Shown: positions 9,288-16,860 of the stretch, piece by piece
How the letters are laid out: the number at the start of each line of letters is the position of its first letter
Numbering within the stretch: position 1 is the stretch's first letter
Origin: Bacteroidota bacterium
Lineage (GTDB): Bacteria > Bacteroidota > Bacteroidia > Chitinophagales > Chitinophagaceae
Direction: 5' to 3'
Assembly (NCBI GenBank): GCA_030706635.1
Contig: JAUZOD010000040.1
Coordinates: 1-37,549 of the forward strand
DNA: 37,549 nt
Translations under genes and position numbers: made by a program
Notes under the pieces: model-generated
The model's input: only the letters and a program-made list of their open reading frames with translations
Database searches by the model: none
What the model was told of the DNA's origin: nothing

Positions 9288-9346
9288 TTGTGGAAAAGAA
9301 TAAAAAGAAGCATTCCCGCATATAAAAATATAGTACATTCCTCTGG

Positions 9347-9395
9347 ACCCCTGTATTCACAGGGGTTTGGCCACGCAGGGTGAAACGCTGTGTGG
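9347..9395. other. Two adjacent hairpins downstream of the DUF4286 gene
   Basis: ACCCCTG (9347-9353) and CAGGGGT (9360-9366) form a perfect 7-bp stem. CCACGCAG (9371-9378) and CTGTGTGG (9388-9395) form an 8-bp stem with one G-T pair. Neither is followed by a strong T-run, so they may be weak terminators or unrelated structure. Confidence 0.4.
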
Positions 9396-9504
9396 ACAAG
9401 GGTTTTAGCGATTTAGTAAAAAATACAAAAAATATTCGACCCCCTGATTTTCCCTGAAACCCTTATCCGTACTGAATTTTGCCAGATTTTTATCTTTTCA
9501 AAAG

Positions 9505-9535
9505 TTTTGCCGGATTTAAAAAGCAGGTATATTTG
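9505..9535 (+). promoter_or_regulatory. Promoter for the HU gene (TTTTG ... TATATTTG)
   Basis: TTTTG at 9505-9509 is followed after 18 bp by TATATTTG at 9528-9535, an exact TAnnTTTG match, 22 bp before the HU start. A second possible promoter lies just upstream (TTTTG 9477-9481 and AAGTTTTG 9502-9509, one mismatch). Confidence 0.7.
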
Positions 9536-9557
9536 TTGCGTATAAAAAAATTTCACC

Positions 9558-9827
9558 ATGAACAAAGCTGAATTAATTGCAAAGATTGCAGACGATGCAG
9601 GCATTACAAAAACGCAGGCAAACGAATCATTGGATTCATTTGTCGAGGCGGTAGCAAAAACATTGAAAGGTGGTGGTAAAGTTACCCTGGTAGGTTTTGG
9701 AACATTTTCTGTTTCGAAAAGAGCAGCACGTAACGGACGCAACCCCCAGACTGGCGCCGTAATAAAGATCAAGGCGAAAAAAGTAGCCAAGTTTAAAGCA
9801 GGGAAGGAACTGTCTGGCAAATTATAA
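9558..9827 (+). CDS. HU family DNA-binding protein
   Basis: An 89-residue histone-like protein of the standard HU/IHF length. It has the N-terminal dimerisation helices (MNKAELIAKIADDAGITKTQANESLDSF), GFGTFSV, and the DNA-binding arm RAARNGRNPQTGAVIKI, where the intercalating proline is in the RNPQTG motif. HU bends and compacts DNA. The gene stands alone, with its own strong promoter before it and a strong terminator at 9852-9900 after it, consistent with high independent expression. Confidence 0.97.
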   Translation: MNKAELIAKIADDAGITKTQANESLDSFVEAVAKTLKGGGKVTLVGFGTFSVSKRAARNGRNPQTGAVIKIKAKKVAKFKAGKELSGKL

Positions 9828-9851
9828 AGCCACTTGTATTTACTGCAAAGT

Positions 9852-9900
9852 AAAGCTCTGGACATTAGGTAATATTAAATGCCCGGAGCTTTTGTTTTTT
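9852..9900 (+). terminator. Rho-independent terminator after the HU gene
   Basis: AAAGCTCTGGACATT at 9852-9866 pairs with AATGCCCGGAGCTTT further on, with one wobble and one mismatch, followed by a run of ten T within eleven bases. It separates HU from the THX gene. Confidence 0.8.
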
Positions 9901-9929
9901 ACGGATATTTGCACCCATAACATATCATC

Positions 9930-10037
9930 ATGGGTAAAGGCGATAAAAAATCAAAGAAGGGTAAAATTTTTATGGGTTCTTTTGGAAAGAGCAGACCGAA
10001 GAATCCGAAGAAGGTGGCAGCGAAGAAGAAGCCGTAG
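9930..10037 (+). CDS. 30S ribosomal protein THX
   Basis: A 35-residue, very basic protein: MGKGDKKSKKGKIFMGSF is the hallmark of the bacterial THX/bS31 family, followed by a Lys-Pro-rich tail. THX binds the head of the 30S subunit and stabilises 16S rRNA. The reading frame runs from an ATG at 9930 to a TAG at 10035. A near-match to the -7 element (GATATTTG, 9904-9911) lies directly after the HU terminator, so the gene probably has its own promoter. The stop codon is 22 bp before the 28-28-28 repeat element. Confidence 0.9.
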   Translation: MGKGDKKSKKGKIFMGSFGKSRPKNPKKVAAKKKP

Positions 10038-10059
10038 AGCAGTTATTCCGTTTGAATTG

Positions 10060-10143
10060 TGGATGGTATATGGTGGATAGTGGATGGGCTTTGTAAGTAA
10101 ATCCACGCCTGCGATCCATCCACCATCAACCATATACCATCCA
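10060..10143. repeat. 28-28-28 palindromic element, copy 1
   Basis: The left arm (10060-10087) is four heptads: TGGATGG, TATATGG, TGGATAG, TGGATGG. The core is 28 bp (10088-10115). The right arm (10116-10143) is CCATCCA, CCATCAA, CCATATA, CCATCCA. The arms are inverted copies matching at 26 of 28 positions. The element fills the gap between the convergent THX and pdxH genes. Confidence 0.9.
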
Positions 10144-10150
10144 CCTTCCC

Positions 10151-10792
10151 TCAGGGCGCCAGTTTCTCAATCAACCATTTCCCGTCATCCCGCAATGTGT
10201 ATAACAGCCTATCGTGTAACCGGTTTGGCCTGCCCTGCCAGAATTCAATCGTGACGGGCTTTACCAGGTAACCTCCCCAGTGTGGTGGGCGTGGGATTTC
10301 AGTTTGGGCATATTTTTTTTCCAGCTCAGCCGCTCTTTCTTCCAGCCAACGGCTGCTTTCAATCACTTCACTTTGTGGTGATGCCCAGGCGCCGACGCGG
10401 CTTCCGGCGGGTCTGCTTTGATAGTAAGCATCACTATCCTTTTCACTGAGTTTTTCTACAACACCTGTAATCCTCACCTGCCTTTCCAGTTCCTTCCAGA
10501 AAAACACCAGGCATGCCCTGGGATTTTCCTGCAACTGCTGCCCCTTGAAGCTATTGTAATTGGTATAGAATTGAAAACCTTTTGCGTGATATCCCTTTAA
10601 TAAAACAATACGCGCAGCGGGAAGCCCGTCTGCGGATGCCGTTGCCAGCGTCATCGCATTCACTTCGACAATTTCGCTGCCCAATGCCTCCTTCCACCAC
10701 AGATCGAACTGTTGCATTGCATCATCCTGTGCATTTTCTCGGTTCAACTTTTTAAGCCGATACTCTTTTCTGATATCAGCAATCTTGATCAT
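10151..10792 (-). CDS. pdxH: Pyridoxamine 5'-phosphate oxidase
   Basis: A 213-residue protein of normal PdxH length. Recognisable stretches are NAMTLATASADGLPAARIVLLKG, FYTNYNSFKGQQL, ARACLVFFW-type strand, RITG, YYQSRPAGSRVGAWASPQS and the C-terminal RPPHWGGYLVKP with FWQGRPNRLHDR. It uses FMN and oxygen to convert pyridoxine or pyridoxamine 5'-phosphate to pyridoxal 5'-phosphate. It is transcribed toward the THX gene, with the palindromic repeat element between the two stops. An exact -7 element lies 18 bp upstream of its start. Confidence 0.96.
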   Translation of the reverse strand: MIKIADIRKEYRLKKLNRENAQDDAMQQFDLWWKEALGSEIVEVNAMTLATASADGLPAARIVLLKGYHAKGFQFYTNYNSFKGQQLQENPRACLVFFWKELERQVRITGVVEKLSEKDSDAYYQSRPAGSRVGAWASPQSEVIESSRWLEERAAELEKKYAQTEIPRPPHWGGYLVKPVTIEFWQGRPNRLHDRLLYTLRDDGKWLIEKLAP

Positions 10793-10809
10793 AAGCGGGA
10801 AATATTCAT

Positions 10810-10817
10810 CAAAATTA
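10810..10817 (-). promoter_or_regulatory. Bacteroidota -7 promoter element for pdxH
   Basis: The minus strand reads TAATTTTG, an exact TAnnTTTG match, predicting a leader of only about 10 nt. No clear -33 element is seen. Confidence 0.5.
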
Positions 10818-10930
10818 CTGAAAGTACGGGACTCCCTTCCGGCTGCCAGCAGAATGCATCCAGGCAGGTCCCTTATAGCATGTTAATTCGAAAAAAATGA
10901 ACTGGAGTAAGCACAATGAAGAATACTCAT

Positions 10931-10962
10931 TCTCAAATTTTCAAATTCCCAAATTTTCAAAT
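10931..10962. repeat. Octad array, four units (T-rich/CAAAT)
   Basis: Four 8-bp units in register: TCTCAAAT, TTTCAAAT, TCCCAAAT, TTTCAAAT. The last base touches the stop codon of the coiled-coil gene. The unit number is the same as in the heptad arrays, but the period is 8. Confidence 0.75.
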
Positions 10963-11987
10963 TAAACAATCGTTTCTCCGTCTGGCGGCTCTTTCGGATA
11001 AGACCTTGAAAGAATGGCTTCCATTTCACTGATGCGCCGCAGCTGGCTTTCCATTTTTTTGTGTTGTTCGGTGGCATCCTGGAGATCCCGGTTTAATTCT
11101 TCGAGGAACAAGGTCTTTTTCTGATATTGCTGCCTTTGAAAATTAGCTTCCTTCAGTTTGTCTTCTGTATCCGCCAGGATGCGGCTCATGCGCTGATTCT
11201 CGTCGAACAGCGCCAGTTGTTTTCCTTTTACGTCATCAAATTCCCGGCTGAGCTTGAAATAGGATTCCTGCAATTGCTCATATTCGATCCGCTTACTGTG
11301 CGGCTGATCCAGGTAGCTTTCCAGCTTACGAAGTTTCTCCTGCATCATGGTAAAATCTGTGAATGCCTTGTCCATCCGCTCATTCATTTCCAGTACGAGG
11401 CGCTGTTCCTGCTCAATCCGGCGGATTTCGGCCTCTTTCTCTGAAAGCTGCCTGTTGAGGGAAGAGATTTGTTCATTCAATCCGATCTGCTGATGCTGAA
11501 GATCCTGATATTTTTTCTCCGATTCTTTCAGCATCTGTATTTGCTGAAGTAAACGACTCACCTGCTGGTTGTGCTGAACGAGATTGTCCTGGGCAAACTT
11601 CAGCTGGTTCATATAATCCTCGGATGATGTAGGCGGTCTTACGAGGGCCTCTGTCCTGGCATATTTTTCTTCCAGTTCATTTAACCTTGCATGGAGTTCA
11701 TCGGTTTCCAAACCATAGATTTTCTCATTTTCCTCTGACTCCGCGAGACGTTCCCTTAATTGCTGAAGGGTTCTTTCCTGGATCTCCATATCATTATAAT
11801 ACTTGAGCTTCCAGTTATCATTTTCATTGATTCCCTCTTCGACAGGTTTATTAATTTTAATGCTGTTCCGGGAGCTCCAGAAATAGTGCAGGGTAAAGCC
11901 GAGAACAAGTGCTCCCAACAGGAAAATAATGATCTCAGGCAGTCTGATGGTTAGGGTGTAACCAAGTATTAGGGGTAATGTCTTCAT
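10962..11987 (-). CDS. Single-pass membrane protein with long coiled coil
   Basis: A 341-residue protein of unknown function. An N-terminal hydrophobic segment at about residues 8-35 (LPEIIIFLLGALVLGFTLHYF) is followed by a short basic linker and then about 260 residues of almost continuous charged heptad-like helix rich in Glu, Gln, Arg and Leu. This suggests an inner-membrane-anchored cytoplasmic coiled coil, possibly a scaffold. No enzymatic motif is visible. It stands apart from the pyrH operon, separated by about 180 bp without a gene. The exact start is uncertain, but ATG at 11987 keeps the membrane segment near the N-terminus. Confidence 0.75.
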   Translation of the reverse strand: MKTLPLILGYTLTIRLPEIIIFLLGALVLGFTLHYFWSSRNSIKINKPVEEGINENDNWKLKYYNDMEIQERTLQQLRERLAESEENEKIYGLETDELHARLNELEEKYARTEALVRPPTSSEDYMNQLKFAQDNLVQHNQQVSRLLQQIQMLKESEKKYQDLQHQQIGLNEQISSLNRQLSEKEAEIRRIEQEQRLVLEMNERMDKAFTDFTMMQEKLRKLESYLDQPHSKRIEYEQLQESYFKLSREFDDVKGKQLALFDENQRMSRILADTEDKLKEANFQRQQYQKKTLFLEELNRDLQDATEQHKKMESQLRRISEMEAILSRSYPKEPPDGETIV

Positions 11988-12167
11988 ATAGTTCGGGGCT
12001 CAGTAGAAAAGGTTTTTCCCGGGGAACTGGGGGTTAAAGCTTTTTACGGGATACCAGACTACAGGGAGGAAGAAAATCGTAAAAGTGCGGATTTTCAGAC
12101 TTACAAAATAGGAATATCCCTGCATAAATACAAGCTGGGCCTGAATTTAAAGTAGAAATACGCATTT

Positions 12168-12881
12168 TTAGCCCGTAACCAGGGTCCCGACCGCGTCGCC
12201 AGTTACCACCCTTTTGAGATTGCCGGGTCTGTTCATATCGAATACGATGATGGGAAGGCTGTTTTCCATGCAGAGGGTGAATGCCGTCATGTCCATTACT
12301 TTCAGATTTCCGGAAATGCATTCCTGGTAAGTGATGCTGTTGTATTTTTTGGCATTTCGGTCCTTTTCCGGATCGGCTGTATAGATACCATCTACCCGGG
12401 TTCCCTTTAAAATCACGTCCGCCGTAATTTCTATGGCGCGAAGTGATCCGGCAGTATCCGTGGTAAAATAAGGATTCCCGGTGCCCGCACCGAAAATCAC
12501 CACCCTGCCTTTTTCCAAGTGGCGTATAGCCCGGCGCCGGATATAGGGCTCGGCGATCTGTTCCATTTTAATAGCGCTCTGAAGACGGGTAAACACACCA
12601 ATTTTTTCAAGTCCCGCCTGTACGGCCATCCCGTTGATCACCGTGGCGAGCATGCCCATGTAATCGCCATGCGCCCTTTCAATACCGGTTTCCTTCTCAT
12701 TCATTCCGCGGTAAATATTTCCGCCGCCTATCACGATGGCAACCTGAACACCCAGATCCACAATACTTTTAATGTCCTGCGCGTATTGGGCGATCACGGC
12801 ATTATCAAAACCAAAATTTTTATCGCCCATAAGGGCCTCGCCGGACAACTTCAGCAGAATGCGGGTATACTTTGGCAGCAT
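12168..12881 (-). CDS. pyrH: UMP kinase
   Basis: A 237-residue UMP kinase of standard length in the amino-acid-kinase fold. Visible motifs are the N-terminal [21 protein letters not shown], the UMP-binding region [16 protein letters not shown], and [22 protein letters not shown], then [11 protein letters not shown]. It phosphorylates UMP to UDP in pyrimidine nucleotide synthesis. It lies downstream of tsf on the same strand, the common rpsB-tsf-pyrH order, but a terminator sits between tsf and pyrH. A near-match to the -7 element (TAACCTTG on the minus strand, 12889-12896) is very close to the start, so it may have its own promoter. Confidence 0.97.
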   Translation of the reverse strand: MLPKYTRILLKLSGEALMGDKNFGFDNAVIAQYAQDIKSIVDLGVQVAIVIGGGNIYRGMNEKETGIERAHGDYMGMLATVINGMAVQAGLEKIGVFTRLQSAIKMEQIAEPYIRRRAIRHLEKGRVVIFGAGTGNPYFTTDTAGSLRAIEITADVILKGTRVDGIYTADPEKDRNAKKYNSITYQECISGNLKVMDMTAFTLCMENSLPIIVFDMNRPGNLKRVVTGDAVGTLVTG

Positions 12882-12934
12882 AAGTAAACAAGGTTATTGC
12901 AAAGAAAAGATATTTTTCAGGAACAGATGGGCAT

Positions 12935-12960
12935 AAAAAATCCCGCCGGTCGGGCGGGAT
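12935..12960 (-). terminator. Rho-independent terminator after tsf
   Basis: On the minus strand TCCCGCC pairs with GGCGGGA (plus coordinates 12953-12959 and 12941-12947), closed by an A-T pair and followed by six T. It lies 8 bp after the tsf stop and before pyrH. Confidence 0.85.
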
Positions 12961-12967
12961 GAAATCT

Positions 12968-13819
12968 TTATCCTAACTGAACTCTTTTGAACTGGTTCAC
13001 TTTTAAACCTGCATCAATACTCTTCAGGTAATCACCAACGGTTTTGGACTGGTCCTTGACAAAAGCCTGTGCGGTTAATGTATTTTCCTTAAAGAAAGCG
13101 TTTAGTTTACCTACGGCGATCTTGTCAATCATCTCGTCAGGTTTTCCGGCCATCTTCGGATCATTTTTAATCTGGTCGGTTACAATCGCCTTTTCCCTGG
13201 CAACCACTTCCGGCGACACGGAATCCTGGTCAACCGCTACCGGGTTCATCGCTGCGATTTGCATGGCAATATCTTTCCCGGCCTGCAGTGCGGCGGATGT
13301 ATTTTTGTTCAGCCCAACGAGCACGCCCATCCGGTAAGCGCCATGAATATAGGCGGCAACACCTTCTGCTTCTATTCTTTCAAAACGGGTAAGCTGGATC
13401 TTTTCTCCGATCCTGGCTACCTGGTCGTTGATTTTATCGGCCACCGATACATTATCCAGTTTGGTGGCCAGCAGTTCGTCGAGCGATTTCACATTATTTT
13501 TCAGTCCGGCATCGATGATACTTTGCGTAAAGGCAACGAAGTCTGCGTTTTTGGCTACAAAATCCGTTTCACAGGCCAGGGTGATGATCAATCCGGTTTT
13601 ATTGTCGGCTGTTGTTGTTGCAATGATCACCCCTTCCTTGGCTTCCCGGTCGCTGCGGAGAGCAGCCACTTTCTGACCTTTCTTTCGAAGGTAATCTATA
13701 GCTTTTTCAAAATCGCCATCACTTTCTGTGAGGGCTTTCCGGCAATCCATCATGCCTGCGCCGGTTGCCTGTCGAAGTTTATTGATATCTGCTGCGGTTA
13801 TGGTTGTTGTTGTTGACAT
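12968..13819 (-). CDS. tsf: Translation elongation factor Ts
   Basis: A 283-residue EF-Ts, the guanine-nucleotide exchange factor for EF-Tu. The N-terminal UBA-like module is clear (INKLRQATGAGMMDCRKAL, DFEKAIDYLRKKG), followed by the conserved CETDFVAKN that contacts EF-Tu and the longer dimerisation core. Neighbours are rpsB upstream (38 bp) and pyrH downstream. The repetitive N-terminus MSTTTTITAAD is a species-specific lead-in. A strong terminator follows. Confidence 0.97.
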   Translation of the reverse strand: MSTTTTITAADINKLRQATGAGMMDCRKALTESDGDFEKAIDYLRKKGQKVAALRSDREAKEGVIIATTTADNKTGLIITLACETDFVAKNADFVAFTQSIIDAGLKNNVKSLDELLATKLDNVSVADKINDQVARIGEKIQLTRFERIEAEGVAAYIHGAYRMGVLVGLNKNTSAALQAGKDIAMQIAAMNPVAVDQDSVSPEVVAREKAIVTDQIKNDPKMAGKPDEMIDKIAVGKLNAFFKENTLTAQAFVKDQSKTVGDYLKSIDAGLKVNQFKRVQLG

Positions 13820-13857
13820 GATTGAAATTTTTTATTCAGCAAGTCTCTTTCCTGAAC

Positions 13858-14730
13858 CTATCGGGCACCGGTGCGGCGGCCGGTATTGGGCACGCGGCGT
13901 TTTGGGGCACCTGGTGTTCTGGCTGTTTTTTCTCCTCTTCCACGTCCTGCTTCGCCTTCGGCCTCTGCCTGAATACGGGCAGCCTTGCGTTCATTTTCGT
14001 CGCCGGTCACTTCTTCCACATCATCATCTTTGGCAGCCATTCTTTCTGCAAGTCCTTCTGAAATGGCAGCAGCGATATAGTTTACAATGATGGCGATGGA
14101 TTTGGTGGCGTCGTCGTTAGAAGGGATGGCGAAATCCACTTTGTTGGGATCGGAATTCGTATCCACCATGCCGAAAGTCGTGATGCCCAGTTTTCTGGCT
14201 TCAGCCAGCGCGATGTGTTCGTGTCCGATATCGATCAGGAACAAAGCCGCGGGAACCCGACCCAGCTGGGAGATACCACCCAGTACTTTTTCCATTTTAT
14301 CCTTATCTCTCGCCAGGGTAAGGCGTTCTTTTTTTGTAATGCTGTCGAAAGTGCCGTCAGTTAACATCTTTTCGATGCTCTGCATTTTCTTTACGCTCTT
14401 GCGAACCGTATTGAAATTGGTGAGCATACCGCCGAGCCAGCGTTCGGTAACAAAAGGCATGTTTACTTTCTTTGCAGATTCCGTGACGATCTCCTTCGCC
14501 TGCTTCTTGGTGCCGACGAACATGACCTTTTTACCGGATTTGGCAATCTGCTTCAGTGCAGCGGATGCTTCCTGCAAGGCTTCCGTGGTTTTATTGAGGT
14601 CAATGATGTGGATGCCCTTTTTCTCCGCGAAGATATAAGGCAGCATTTTCGGGTTCCATTTCTTTTTCAAATGGCCGAAATGCACACCGGCTTCCAATAA
14701 CTGTTGCTGAAGTGAGGTATTCTGTTCCAT
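13858..14730 (-). CDS. rpsB: 30S ribosomal protein S2
   Basis: A 290-residue uS2. Conserved parts are LLEAGVHFGHLKKKWNPKM, FVTERWLGGMLTNF, and IDIGHEHIALAEARKLGI with VDTNSDPNKVDFAIPSNDDA. S2 binds the 30S body near S1's position and is needed late in subunit assembly. The protein is longer than typical S2 (about 240-260) because of a C-terminal extension of about 55 residues, first acidic (DDDVEEVTGDENE) and then basic and Gly/Arg/Pro-rich (TPGAPKRRVPNTGRR). It is in the rplM-rpsI-rpsB-tsf series. Confidence 0.97.
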   Translation of the reverse strand: MEQNTSLQQQLLEAGVHFGHLKKKWNPKMLPYIFAEKKGIHIIDLNKTTEALQEASAALKQIAKSGKKVMFVGTKKQAKEIVTESAKKVNMPFVTERWLGGMLTNFNTVRKSVKKMQSIEKMLTDGTFDSITKKERLTLARDKDKMEKVLGGISQLGRVPAALFLIDIGHEHIALAEARKLGITTFGMVDTNSDPNKVDFAIPSNDDATKSIAIIVNYIAAAISEGLAERMAAKDDDVEEVTGDENERKAARIQAEAEGEAGRGRGEKTARTPGAPKRRVPNTGRRTGAR

Positions 14731-14793
14731 ATTGATAAAACTTTGAGCCTTCGGTTTTGGAAAACCCAGGCAAAACGGTTTGATTGATTGTGA

Positions 14794-15183
14794 TTAACGT
14801 TTGCTGAACTGGAAGCTTCTTCTGGCTTTCTTACGGCCTGGTTTTTTACGCTCCACCGACCTGGGATCGCGACGCAGCACGCCGGCAGCTTTCAGCGCGG
14901 GACGCAGCTCGGGATTCACCTCGAGCAGCGCGCGGGCAATGCCCAGCTTACAAGCTTCGGCCTGGCCCTTAATGCCGCCACCTGTGGCATTGATCTTGAT
15001 ATCGAACTTATCCAGCGATTCAGTGGTTTTTAAAGGCAGATCCACCTGGTTTTGCAAATAGGCCAGGGAGAAATACTCTTTATAATCCTTATCGTTGATC
15101 ACGATTTTGCCGCTTCCTTTGGTCAGGAAGATCCTGGTTACAGCCTCTTTACGGCGGCCGGTAGCGGTTTTCTGTTTTTCCAT
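14794..15183 (-). CDS. rpsI: 30S ribosomal protein S9
   Basis: A 129-residue uS9 of standard length. It shows ATGRRKEAVTRIFLTKGSGKI, INATGGGIKGQAEACKLGIARAL, and the basic C-terminal tail ending in RRSFQFSKR, which reaches toward the P-site tRNA. It follows rplM on the same strand, the near-universal rplM-rpsI pairing. Confidence 0.97.
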   Translation of the reverse strand: MEKQKTATGRRKEAVTRIFLTKGSGKIVINDKDYKEYFSLAYLQNQVDLPLKTTESLDKFDIKINATGGGIKGQAEACKLGIARALLEVNPELRPALKAAGVLRRDPRSVERKKPGRKKARRSFQFSKR

Positions 15184-15198
15184 GTATTAATACAATTA

Positions 15199-15230
15199 GA
15201 AATGTGTAAATGTGTAAATATGAAAATGTG
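15199..15230. repeat. Octad array, four units (AAATGTG)
   Basis: Four 8-bp units: GAAATGTG, TAAATGTG, TAAATATG, AAAATGTG. Ten bases further on, CACATTTC (15241-15248) is one inverted unit. The array fills the rplM-rpsI spacer. Confidence 0.7.
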
Positions 15231-15259
15231 GACTTATCATCACATTTCCATGTACTTTT

Positions 15260-15703
15260 CTAGAATGTCAATGCCTTTGGTTGCTGTGCCGCGTGCGGAT
15301 GGGCTGATCCGGCGTACACAAAAAACTTCTTGTACATCTTTCTTCCCAACCTGTTTTTTGGCAGCATGCCTTTGACTGCTCTTTCCAGAATCGCTTCCGG
15401 TCTGCGCCGCTGCAGGTTCCTGGCTGTTTCCTCTTTTTTACCTCCCGGATAACCCGAGAAATTGATGTAGATCTTATCATCCAGTTTATTACCGGAGAAC
15501 ACCACTTTGTCTGCATTGGTAACGATCACAAAATCGCCGCAGTCAACATGAGGTGTATAATAGACTTTGTTCTTCCCGCGCAGGATGGCTGCAATACGGG
15601 CACACATGCGGCCGACGGTTTGATTAGTACCGTCCACAACGTACCAATTCCGTTGTACGGTAGCCTCGTTCGCATGTTTGGTGGTAAAATGTAGTTTGCT
15701 CAT
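15260..15703 (-). CDS. rplM: 50S ribosomal protein L13
   Basis: A 147-residue uL13. Recognisable parts are WYVVDGTNQTVGRMCARIAAILRGKNK, DCGDFVIVTNADKV, YINFSGYPGG and AVKGMLPKNRLGRKMYKKFFVY. L13 is an early assembly protein of the 50S subunit. It is the first gene of the minus-strand translation operon, and a perfect -7 element lies 57 bp upstream of its start. Confidence 0.97.
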   Translation of the reverse strand: MSKLHFTTKHANEATVQRNWYVVDGTNQTVGRMCARIAAILRGKNKVYYTPHVDCGDFVIVTNADKVVFSGNKLDDKIYINFSGYPGGKKEETARNLQRRRPEAILERAVKGMLPKNRLGRKMYKKFFVYAGSAHPHAAQQPKALTF

Positions 15704-15759
15704 TATGCTTATTTTTGATTTTGCCGCCGCTATCCCGGCAGGCAGATTTAAATGGACGG

Positions 15760-15767
15760 CAAAGGTA
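15760..15767 (-). promoter_or_regulatory. Bacteroidota -7 promoter element for rplM
   Basis: The minus strand reads TACCTTTG, an exact TAnnTTTG match, predicting a leader of about 50 nt. A TTG on the minus strand at 15791-15793 is 23 bp upstream, slightly far for a -33 box. Confidence 0.55.
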
Positions 15768-15903
15768 TGGGGATCAGGGGTTCATTCCCGCAATTTGAGT
15801 GGGTTTTTTTACTTACACCTTTATAATACATTGATTATCAATAATGATTTTGATGGTGCCCAATCATCAGATCATTTCGGAAATGACTAATTAAAGACGC
15901 TAT

Positions 15904-16836
15904 ATGAAAAAATGGATCATTTCGCTAACGGTACTCCTTCTTCTTCTATTCATTGGGCTACCCTATTTCTTAATCTCCAAAACCTTACTTATTTCGAACG
16001 TAGTTAAAGTGAATCGAAATTCCACCAGCGCAGCCAGATCCCTGCTTAAAGAAAGTGACTGGCAAAAGTGGTGGCCTTCGGGCGAAATGACAGAAGATGG
16101 CCGATCATTGGATTATAAAGGCTACAATTATAAAATCACTGAGCATTTTTACAATGCAGTAGGCGTAGATATCCTGAAAGGAAAGGAACGAAGACAAACC
16201 AGAATAAATATTCTTCCGGTAAACGCCGATTCTGTATTTGTTATTTGGGAATATCAGATTCACACCAGTCTCAATCCATTTTCGCGAATAAAAGAATATA
16301 GGGAAGCCGTTGCATCCCGCCAGGTTATGCAGGATATCATGCTGCACATGAAGGATTTTTTAGATAAAACCGAAAATGTTTATGGAACGGATATTCACGT
16401 ATCCATATCCAAAGATTCAACATTAATTACGACAAAGTTCAAGACGAGGGACTATCCTACAACGGAGGAGATCTACCATTCTATTGCGGCTCTTAAAACC
16501 TATATTCATAATAACAAGGCAGAAGAGAACAATTTTCCTATGCTCCGGGTCGAAAAACACAACGATTATGAAACGATGGTTGCGATACCGGTAAACAAAC
16601 AATTGGCCAGCAAAGGTGAATTTGTATTTAAGCGTTTTGTTCCATGGAAGATTTTAGTAGCCAATGTTCAGGGAGGTGATTCCGCCATCAGTCAGGCATT
16701 TAAAGAATTCGAAATATACATTCGGGATTACAGCCTTCACGAGATGGCCAATTCATTCCAGTCTCTGGTAACTGACAGAAGTCTTGAAAAAGACTCATCA
16801 AAATGGATCACGCAATTGGTTACCCCCATTCCCTGA
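15904..16836 (+). CDS. SRPBCC / GyrI-like (AraC effector-binding) domain protein
   Basis: A 310-residue predicted membrane-anchored protein. Residues 1-32 form an uncleaved or signal-anchor hydrophobic segment (IISLTVLLLLLFIGLPYFL). The segment with SLLKESDWQKWWPSG is typical of SRPBCC proteins found in Bacteroidota, and the C-terminal half from about residue 175 has the alternating strands of GyrI-like/AraC effector-binding domains. Such domains bind small hydrophobic ligands; no ligand can be named. It stands alone, convergent with the VCBS gene whose stop is 25 bp away. Confidence 0.6.
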   Translation: MKKWIISLTVLLLLLFIGLPYFLISKTLLISNVVKVNRNSTSAARSLLKESDWQKWWPSGEMTEDGRSLDYKGYNYKITEHFYNAVGVDILKGKERRQTRINILPVNADSVFVIWEYQIHTSLNPFSRIKEYREAVASRQVMQDIMLHMKDFLDKTENVYGTDIHVSISKDSTLITTKFKTRDYPTTEEIYHSIAALKTYIHNNKAEENNFPMLRVEKHNDYETMVAIPVNKQLASKGEFVFKRFVPWKILVANVQGGDSAISQAFKEFEIYIRDYSLHEMANSFQSLVTDRSLEKDSSKWITQLVTPIP

Positions 16837-16860
16837 ATCCGGAACCCGCAGAAAGATCTT

